Shown one piece after another: positions 23,490 through 28,982 of a stretch of 28,982 bases of DNA. Position 1 is the stretch's first letter. Every line of letters begins with the position of its first letter. A program made the position numbers and the translations under genes. The stretch is from Limisoma sp963590405 (GTDB lineage Bacteria > Bacteroidota > Bacteroidia > Bacteroidales > Muribaculaceae), in the NCBI GenBank assembly GCA_963590405.1, contig CAVAPE010000025.1, positions 1 through 28,982 of the forward strand, written 5' to 3'. The notes beneath the pieces were generated by a model. That model was not told the origin of the DNA. It worked only from the letters and a program-made list of their open reading frames with translations, and ran no database searches.

Positions 23490-23521
23490 CAAAAATAACC
23501 ATTTGTTTCAAATGGAACAAA
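23490..23521 (-). promoter_or_regulatory. AraC promoter, near-leaderless, with a palindrome in its spacer
   Basis: Minus strand: TTTG (23521-23518), 20 nt, TATTTTTG (23497-23490), a perfect match at ideal spacing. Only 4 nt separate the -7 box from ATG 23485. The spacer holds the perfect dyad CCATTTG-TTT-CAAATGG (23499-23515), a likely operator. Confidence 0.75.
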
Positions 23522-23563
23522 TTCTACCATAAAATAAACAATCCCTAAAGAGCCATTTTTGGC

Positions 23564-23571
23564 GAACTTTG
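23564..23571 (+). promoter_or_regulatory. Candidate -7 element of the efflux operon
   Basis: GAACTTTG is one mismatch from TAnnTTTG, 24 nt before ATG 23596. No clear -33; activation by the divergent AraC protein would be consistent. Confidence 0.4.
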
Positions 23572-23595
23572 CACTCGAATTTAAACGGACAAATA

Positions 23596-24903
23596 ATGAC
23601 TTTCAACAAATTATTGGCTTTTGGTGCCGCATGGCTTTTGGCAGTGGGCACCACAACAGCCGCAGAGCGGACGATGACCCTCGACGAGGTGCTCACTATG
23701 GCAGAGAGCAACAGCACCACGCTGCAAATGCGCCATGCCGCCGTCGATGTGGCAGAGGAAGGCATCAATGTGGCTAAAAACGACCGTTTGCCGTCGATTG
23801 AGGCAAACCTGTCGTTCAGTTACATCGGCGACGGATGGATGAGCGACCGCAATTTCAAGAACGGTGCGCGTGCCGACATGCCGCATTTCGGCGACAGTTT
23901 TGCGCTGAAGGCTTCGCAGGTGGTCTATGCCGGTGGCGCAATCAACACCGGCATCGAAATCAGCGAACTGCAGAAGCAAATTGCCGAACTCGAACTTGCC
24001 AACGATCGGCAGAATGTGCGTTTCCTCCTTTGTGGCTACTATCTGCAACTGTGCCAACTGCGCAATCAGGCAGATGTGTACAAAGAGAACATCGCCCAGA
24101 CGGAGGCATTGATAAAGGAAATCAAGGCGAGTTACGAGCAGGGCACGGCTCTGCGCACCGACATCACGCGCTACGAACTCCAGTTGCAAAACCTTCAACT
24201 CGGACTTACGCACACCGAAAACCAGCAACGCATCATCAATCGCCATATCAACACTGCCATCGGGCTTGATGCCTCGACGGTTATTATTCCCGACACTTCG
24301 GTAGCCGACTCTGCCGTGCGCCTCGCCGACGAGCAGACGTGGCAAAGCCAGTCGACTGCCTCGCCAGCGCTCCAACTCGCGGGCAAGAGTGTGGAGATGA
24401 GCCTCAAGCAGCAAAATCTCGCCAAGGCAGGCCGTCGCCCGTCAGTGGCACTGGTGGCTGCCGATGAGTTTAACGGACCTATCCTCATCGAGGTGCCGCC
24501 AATCAACAAGAATTTCAACTACTGGTATGTTGGCGTGGGCATCACCTACAAGTTTGATGCGCTCTACAAGAACAACAAAAAACTCCGTCAGGCCAAGGCT
24601 GCAACGCTCCAAGCGGAAATTGCCAAGTCGGCAGTAGAGGAAAACATATCCAACGGCGTGCACGATGCCTATGTCAATCTCGACGAGGCATTCACTCGCT
24701 TGAAGTCCAAGGAGACAAGCGTAAAACTCGCGCAGGAGAACTATTCCGTGGTGCGCAATCGCTACCTCAGTGGTCTGGCTCTCGTCACCGATATGCTCGA
24801 TGCCGCTAATGTGAAACTCAGTAGCGAACTCGATCTTACGAATGCGCGCATCGACATTGTTTATCAACACTGTCTTTTGAAGAAAACTATCGGAAATCTA
24901 TAA
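23596..24903 (+). CDS. TolC-family outer membrane efflux protein
   Basis: 435 residues from ATG 23596, starting a signal peptide (MTFNKLLAFGAAWLLAVGTTTAAE). The mature part has the duplicated TolC/OEP pattern: long alpha-helical segments (EISELQKQIAELELANDRQNVRF; VEENISNGVHDAYVNLDEAFTRLKSKE, each within one helix) and short beta segments such as LPSIEANLSFSYIG. It forms the trimeric outer-membrane channel for the HlyD and MFS partners encoded directly downstream (15 nt gap). The in-frame TTG at 23569 is not preferred because it precedes the signal peptide and overlaps the -7 candidate. Confidence 0.93.
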   Translation: MTFNKLLAFGAAWLLAVGTTTAAERTMTLDEVLTMAESNSTTLQMRHAAVDVAEEGINVAKNDRLPSIEANLSFSYIGDGWMSDRNFKNGARADMPHFGDSFALKASQVVYAGGAINTGIEISELQKQIAELELANDRQNVRFLLCGYYLQLCQLRNQADVYKENIAQTEALIKEIKASYEQGTALRTDITRYELQLQNLQLGLTHTENQQRIINRHINTAIGLDASTVIIPDTSVADSAVRLADEQTWQSQSTASPALQLAGKSVEMSLKQQNLAKAGRRPSVALVAADEFNGPILIEVPPINKNFNYWYVGVGITYKFDALYKNNKKLRQAKAATLQAEIAKSAVEENISNGVHDAYVNLDEAFTRLKSKETSVKLAQENYSVVRNRYLSGLALVTDMLDAANVKLSSELDLTNARIDIVYQHCLLKKTIGNL

Positions 24904-24918
24904 ACTCACAACAAGAAT

Positions 24919-25947
24919 ATGTCAAAGAAGAAATTCATTCCAAATTTGGTGCTCATCCTCGTCATTCTCGGGGGTATTGTCTGGGTGGCAAGCAAATTTT
25001 TCCACTTCGGCAACGTGGAGTATACCGACAATGCGCAGGTGCGTCAGGACATTATGCCCGTCAACACTCGTGTGCAGGGATTTATCAAAAAAATATATTT
25101 TACAGAGTATCAACACGTCAAGAAGGGCGACACGCTACTCGTGATTGAGGACTCGGAGTTCCGCCTCCAGTTGGCACAGGCAGAAGCAAACTATGCCAAC
25201 GCCATTGTGGGCAAGAACGCGATGAACACGACCATCAGCACCACACAGAGCAACATCGCCGTGAGCGATGCTGCCATCTCGGAGACGAAGGCTCGCCTCG
25301 ACAACGCCAAACTGGAATACGACCGCTACACCACGTTGCTGAGTCAGGATGCCGTGACGCGTCAGCAGTTTGACCGCGTCAAGACGGACTATGATGCCGC
25401 ACGCGCCCGCTACGATCAACTCACCCGTCAGAAAAACTCCACCGCCCTCCTGAAGCAGGAGCAGACGCAACGACGGGAGCAGAACGATGGCGGCATCAAG
25501 ATTGCCGAAGCGGCGCTCAATCAGGCACGCCTTAACCTGTCGTACACGGTCATCGTTGCCACTGCCGACGGTGTGACTGGACGCAAGAACATCCACGAGG
25601 GGCAACTTGTGCAGCCAGGACAGACGATGGTTGACCTCGTTGTCGCCGACAGTCGTTGGATTATAGCCAACTACAAGGAGACGCAGACAAGCAAGATGCA
25701 GCCTGGACAAAAGGTGCAAATCTCCGTTGATGCCGTTCCGGGAGTGACGTTTGAGGGTCGCATACAGTCCATTTCCAAAGCCACAGGCGCATCGTTCTCG
25801 CTTGTGCCGCAGGACAATTCGTCGGGCAACTTCGTAAAGGTGGAGCAACGCATCCCAGTACGCATCGAGTTTACCGATGCCAACAGCAAAGAAAATCTTG
25901 AACGCCTGCGCTCGGGCATGAATGCAGAGTGTACGGTCAACTTTTAA
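24919..25947 (+). CDS. HlyD/EmrA-type membrane fusion protein
   Basis: 342 residues with one N-terminal membrane anchor (~9-27, NLVLILVILGGIVWVASKF). It has the typical start of the lipoyl/biotinyl half (YTDNAQVRQDIMPVNTRVQGFI), a long coiled-coil hairpin (~75-190, rich in A, Q, K and E), a second lipoyl half (TVIVATADGVTGRKNIHEGQLV) and a beta-barrel segment. It bridges the inner-membrane MFS pump and the TolC-type channel. It sits between them in the operon, 15 nt after TolC and 6 nt before the pump. Confidence 0.94.
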   Translation: MSKKKFIPNLVLILVILGGIVWVASKFFHFGNVEYTDNAQVRQDIMPVNTRVQGFIKKIYFTEYQHVKKGDTLLVIEDSEFRLQLAQAEANYANAIVGKNAMNTTISTTQSNIAVSDAAISETKARLDNAKLEYDRYTTLLSQDAVTRQQFDRVKTDYDAARARYDQLTRQKNSTALLKQEQTQRREQNDGGIKIAEAALNQARLNLSYTVIVATADGVTGRKNIHEGQLVQPGQTMVDLVVADSRWIIANYKETQTSKMQPGQKVQISVDAVPGVTFEGRIQSISKATGASFSLVPQDNSSGNFVKVEQRIPVRIEFTDANSKENLERLRSGMNAECTVNF

Positions 25948-25953
25948 GAGATT

Positions 25954-27537
25954 ATGGCAGGACCAAACATTCCAAAAGAGATAATGATGTTCCACAACTT
26001 TATTCCCAATAAAGTGCGGCTCATCATCACTCTGCTCATGGCATTGTCGTTTCAGTTTAGCGGCGGCATCTACCTTTCGTCGGCAGCCCGCATGGTGGGC
26101 TCGCTGGCGGTGAAGACTGAGGACATTATGATGGCTGGCTACGCGTCGTTTGTGGGTATGACGATGATTTTCCCAGTGCTGTTCCGACTGAAGTTCCGCT
26201 TCACCTCGCGCACCATCTTGCTCACTGTCTGCCCTGTGCTGATTGCGTGCAACATCGCCACAGTCTATTGTGATAACCTGTTTCTGATGATGGCTATCTG
26301 CTTCGTGGCGGGCGCTTTCCGAATGTGGGGCACGTTTGAATGCCTTTCGAGTGCGCAGTTGAGCATCACCGAAACGCGCAACTTCGCCGTGTTTTTCCCT
26401 GTGGTCTACATCATCGTGCTCGGCTCCATCCAACTGTCGGGACTTGCCACCATCCACATCGGCGAACATATCCATTGGCACTATATGCACTGGGCAATCG
26501 TTGGCGCACTTTGTGTTATGTGGCTCATCACGGCTACGCTCACTCGCCATTCACGCTTTATGAAGGCAATGCCGCTGAAGGGCATCGACTGGCTTGGCTG
26601 CGCCTTGTGGACAATCTTCCTGCTTGCAATGATTTTTGTGTTTCAGTACGGCAAATATTTCGACTGGACCGATGCTGTGGAGATACGCATAGGCATCGTG
26701 GTAGCCGTGTTGGCTCTGCTGCTTTCTGTGCGGCGAATGATGACCATTCCGCAACCATATATCGAGTTGGCTACGTTCCGCTACCGCAATGTGCTGACGC
26801 TGATTTTCCTGTTTCTTGTGCTCGAACTGCTGCTCACTCCGTTTATGCTCTTGCAGAATGTGCTCACTGGCAGCATTCTCGGCTTCGACGACCTTAACAG
26901 TGCCACGCTCAATTGGCTGAGTTTCGCTGGTATCGTTGTGGGCGCGGTGTTTATTTATCTTTGGCATGTGCGTTGGGGTGGTGGCTACAAGATGGCTACG
27001 TTCTTCGGCTTTGCTCTCATCGTGGCGTACCAGATTATGATGTACTTCCTCATCGACCCTGGGCTCAACATCGAACAACTCTATCTGCCGGCATTCATCC
27101 GCAGTGTGGGCTACATTACGCTCTATGTGACGCTTACGGTCTACCTCACCGTACAGGTGCCTTTCCAACACTTCTTTCAGGGGTTGTGTCTTCTGGGTTT
27201 TGTGCGCACTGGCTTCGGAGGCCCTCTCGGCGAGGCTATCTACGAGCATTGGATGGAACATTCGATGGCGGCAAACCTCGGCAACCTGAGTGCCACGCTC
27301 GATGCCGTCAATCCGTTGGCAGCATCGATGCCGCGCGGAGCACTCATCGGCGAGGCTATGCAGCAGACCATGCTTGTCAGCCTCAAGGAAATCTTCGGAT
27401 GGACGTGCATCGCTGGCATCTTCTTGCTCCTTGTCGTGGCTTCCTACCGCTTCCTCAACAATGCTCGCATAGGGCGACTTCCCGGCATGCGGCGCATCAA
27501 GCGCATAATGAAACGCAGCCTCATCCCATCCGATTAA
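25954..27537 (+). CDS. MFS multidrug efflux pump, EmrB-like
   Basis: 527 residues with about 14 hydrophobic segments, as in the DHA2 (EmrB) group, which export drugs or other toxic compounds using the proton gradient. Helices include LIITLLMALSFQFSGGIYL, VLTLIFLFLVLELLLTPFML and IFGWTCIAGIFLLLVV. An ATG 10 codons in (25984) is a possible alternative start. It completes the tripartite TolC-HlyD-MFS system with the two upstream genes, probably under the divergent AraC regulator. Substrate unknown. Its stop is only 9 nt before the repeat array of ATPase C, so no terminator is visible after it. Confidence 0.9.
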   Translation: MAGPNIPKEIMMFHNFIPNKVRLIITLLMALSFQFSGGIYLSSAARMVGSLAVKTEDIMMAGYASFVGMTMIFPVLFRLKFRFTSRTILLTVCPVLIACNIATVYCDNLFLMMAICFVAGAFRMWGTFECLSSAQLSITETRNFAVFFPVVYIIVLGSIQLSGLATIHIGEHIHWHYMHWAIVGALCVMWLITATLTRHSRFMKAMPLKGIDWLGCALWTIFLLAMIFVFQYGKYFDWTDAVEIRIGIVVAVLALLLSVRRMMTIPQPYIELATFRYRNVLTLIFLFLVLELLLTPFMLLQNVLTGSILGFDDLNSATLNWLSFAGIVVGAVFIYLWHVRWGGGYKMATFFGFALIVAYQIMMYFLIDPGLNIEQLYLPAFIRSVGYITLYVTLTVYLTVQVPFQHFFQGLCLLGFVRTGFGGPLGEAIYEHWMEHSMAANLGNLSATLDAVNPLAASMPRGALIGEAMQQTMLVSLKEIFGWTCIAGIFLLLVVASYRFLNNARIGRLPGMRRIKRIMKRSLIPSD

Positions 27538-27546
27538 AGGCTCAAA

Positions 27547-27634
27547 TGTTGGAAAAACGGACAAAATAACTGAAAAATATGTTGGAAAAACGGACAAAAT
27601 AGCCTATTTTTGTGTTGGAAAAACGGCAAAAATA
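27547..27634. repeat. Repeat array C: three 22-nt direct repeats, exact 33-nt period
   Basis: Copies at 27547-27568, 27580-27601 and 27613-27634 share TTGGAAAAACGG; the first two are identical and the third differs at two bases. Two 11-nt spacers separate them; the second holds the -7 box. Each copy reads in one frame as (M/V)-L-E-K-R: ATG 27546 gives MLEKRTK-stop, ATG 27579 gives MLEKRTK-stop, and GTG 27612 gives VLEKRQKYG-stop. The last base of the third copy is the A of the ATPase C start codon. Confidence 0.88.
27581..27612 (+). promoter_or_regulatory. Promoter of ATPase C, built within its repeat array
   Basis: GTTG (27581-27584, part of repeat copy 2), 20 nt, then TATTTTTG (27605-27612), an exact TAnnTTTG. 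Repeat copy 3 follows immediately. It predicts a short leader of ~14 nt. Confidence 0.65.
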
Positions 27635-28982
27635 TGGTTAAGCGAAAGATTGACAAATATTTAGAAGATTTCTTCGAGAGTAGCAACAAAGCATTGCTTC
27701 TTACAGGGGCTCGCCAGATAGGAAAAACATTCTCTATCCGTCAGTTTGCGCAGTCGCATTTCGAGTCGTTTGTGGAGATAAACTTCATTGATTCGCCCGA
27801 CTTGGTAAACGTCTTTGCTCAAGCCAAAAACAGTCAGGACATACTCTTGCGCTTGTCCACCGTGTCCAGTCAAAAACTCGTTAAGGGAAAGACCCTCATT
27901 TTCTTTGACGAGGTGCAGGAATGCCCTGAAATTGTGACGGCTATCAAATTCCTTGTTGAGGAAGGAAGTTTCCGTTATGTGCTTAGCGGCAGTCTGCAGG
28001 GAGTGGAATTGAAAAACTTGCGTTCGGCACCTGTGGGATATATGTCGGTAAAGGATATGTATCCTCTCGATTTGGAGGAGTTTGCAATGGCGTTGGGTAT
28101 CAACGAAAATGTGCTTGATGCGCTGAAAGCGAATTTCGATGAAACCACTGCCGTGGATGAGTTTATCCACGCAAAGATGATGGATGTGTTCCGTCTGTAT
28201 CTCATTGTTGGAGGTATGCCGGCTGCTGTGGCAAAATATCTTGACACAAACAACCTCCAGGAAGTGATGGCGGAGCAGCAATCAATCATACGTCTTTACA
28301 AGCAGGACATCGCCAAATATGACTTGAACCACAAACTTTACATTGAGGAGATTTTCGATAAGATTCCGGCAGAACTGGATGCTAAGAACAAGCGGTTCAT
28401 TCTGAAAAACCTGAATGAAAACATCAAGTTCTCACGCTATGAAAACAGTTTCCTTTGGCTGAAAGATGCTGGGGTGGCATTGCCTGTCTATAATGTCGCC
28501 GAGCCGACCGTCCCTTTGATACTTTCGAGCACCCGCAACCTGTTTAAGTTGTTTCTTAGCGACATCGGACTTTTGGCAAGTATGTATGCTGACGGCATAC
28601 AGATGAAGATACTCAACAACGAGCCGTCAATAAATTTCGGCTCAGTCTATGAGAATGCCGTAGCGCAGGAACTCTCAGCCCATGGCTTTAGGTCGTATTA
28701 TTACAACAATAAGCGTCAGGGCGAACTTGATTTCGTTATTGAGCAAAATGGCGAGGTGCTACCGCTGGAAGTGAAGTCGGGTAAGGACTACAAAAGGCAC
28801 AGGGCTCTTTCCAATGTGATGGCTTCCACTGCCTACCAGATTTCCAAGGCTTACGTCCTGTGTAATGACAACGTGAAGCAGGTGGGCAACATAACCTATC
28901 TGCCAATCTATATGCTGATGTTTATCAAGAAAGACCAGTCTCTACCTACTCACTACAAGATTGACTTGTCGGGATTGGCGTG
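27634..28982 (+). CDS. ATPase C: AAA_14 / DUF4143 ATP-binding protein (3' end beyond window)
   Basis: 449 codons are open from ATG 27634 to the window edge with no stop, so the gene is nearly complete but truncated by the window. The N-terminal AAA_14 ATPase has Walker A GARQIGKTF (25-33), Walker B TLIFFDEVQ (87-95), sensor SGSLQGVEL (118-126), then DMYPLDLEEFAMA. The C-terminal DUF4143 domain has VGGMPAAV (192-199) and LSDIGL, with an intact PD-(D/E)XK-like pattern: GELDF (363-367) and LEVK (378-381). It resembles ATPase B more than A. Three direct repeats at its promoter parallel those at the other two genes. Function unknown. Confidence 0.92.
   Translation, partial: MVKRKIDKYLEDFFESSNKALLLTGARQIGKTFSIRQFAQSHFESFVEINFIDSPDLVNVFAQAKNSQDILLRLSTVSSQKLVKGKTLIFFDEVQECPEIVTAIKFLVEEGSFRYVLSGSLQGVELKNLRSAPVGYMSVKDMYPLDLEEFAMALGINENVLDALKANFDETTAVDEFIHAKMMDVFRLYLIVGGMPAAVAKYLDTNNLQEVMAEQQSIIRLYKQDIAKYDLNHKLYIEEIFDKIPAELDAKNKRFILKNLNENIKFSRYENSFLWLKDAGVALPVYNVAEPTVPLILSSTRNLFKLFLSDIGLLASMYADGIQMKILNNEPSINFGSVYENAVAQELSAHGFRSYYYNNKRQGELDFVIEQNGEVLPLEVKSGKDYKRHRALSNVMASTAYQISKAYVLCNDNVKQVGNITYLPIYMLMFIKKDQSLPTHYKIDLSGLA

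Noticed and set aside
23582..23598. ACGGACAAATA before the TolC ATG, resembling array C (ACGGACAAAATA)
   Set aside because: A single copy of about 11 nt without the TTGGAAAA part and without periodic neighbours; probably chance.
25135..27597. Two long antisense reading frames (471 and 348 codons) opposite the HlyD and MFS genes
   Set aside because: They lie entirely over clear efflux genes, their products are His/Arg/Gln-rich with no domain, and the strong third-position bias of the sense genes explains open antisense frames.

Overview
The window looks like a chromosome segment of a gut-type Bacteroidales bacterium (Muribaculaceae/Prevotella-like). The evidence is a SusC/SusD pair, a FISUMP-domain secreted protein, a menaquinone prenyltransferase, a carboxynorspermidine dehydrogenase-type enzyme, and promoters of the Bacteroidetes form (-7 TAnnTTTG, sometimes with -33 TTTG) with mostly no Shine-Dalgarno. 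No tRNA, rRNA, IS element or cas gene was seen.

Layout. 1-1112: the tail of an unknown gene and its terminator, then an ORF6N-domain gene whose first 41 codons are in another frame. 1253-6576: a SusC/SusD nutrient-uptake pair with promoter and terminator. 6596-7900: ATPase A (AAA_14/DUF4143 type, minus strand) and its repeat array. 7990-9065: a small membrane protein and a small lipoprotein, both unknown. 9153-11253: a tight ribE - nitroreductase - menA operon. 11248-12840: an AraC regulator and a hypothetical gene, minus strand. 12907-16751: a FISUMP secreted protein, a toxin-antitoxin-like pair between two near-identical 20-nt direct repeats, and a secreted endonuclease I. 16816-18321: ATPase B with its repeats. 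18337-21748: an rsmA - mgtE - saccharopine-dehydrogenase-like operon, minus strand. 21808-22564: thymidine kinase. 22586-27537: an AraC regulator divergent from a TolC-HlyD-MFS efflux operon. 27547-28982: ATPase C with its repeats, cut by the window edge.

The most unusual signal is that all three AAA_14/DUF4143 ATPase genes, scattered over 21 kb and on both strands, carry short, regularly spaced direct repeats at their promoter and start. The period is exactly 40, 33 and 33 nt for A, B and C. Each gene has its own repeat sequence, but the placement is the same, abutting or just downstream of the -7 box. The B and C repeats also share a TTG(G)AAAAA..GGA core, read in one frame as an L-E-K peptide every 11 codons. 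I know of no described system with this design. It could be gene-specific autoregulation, a recognition array for the ATPase/nuclease, or the footprint of how these paralogues spread.
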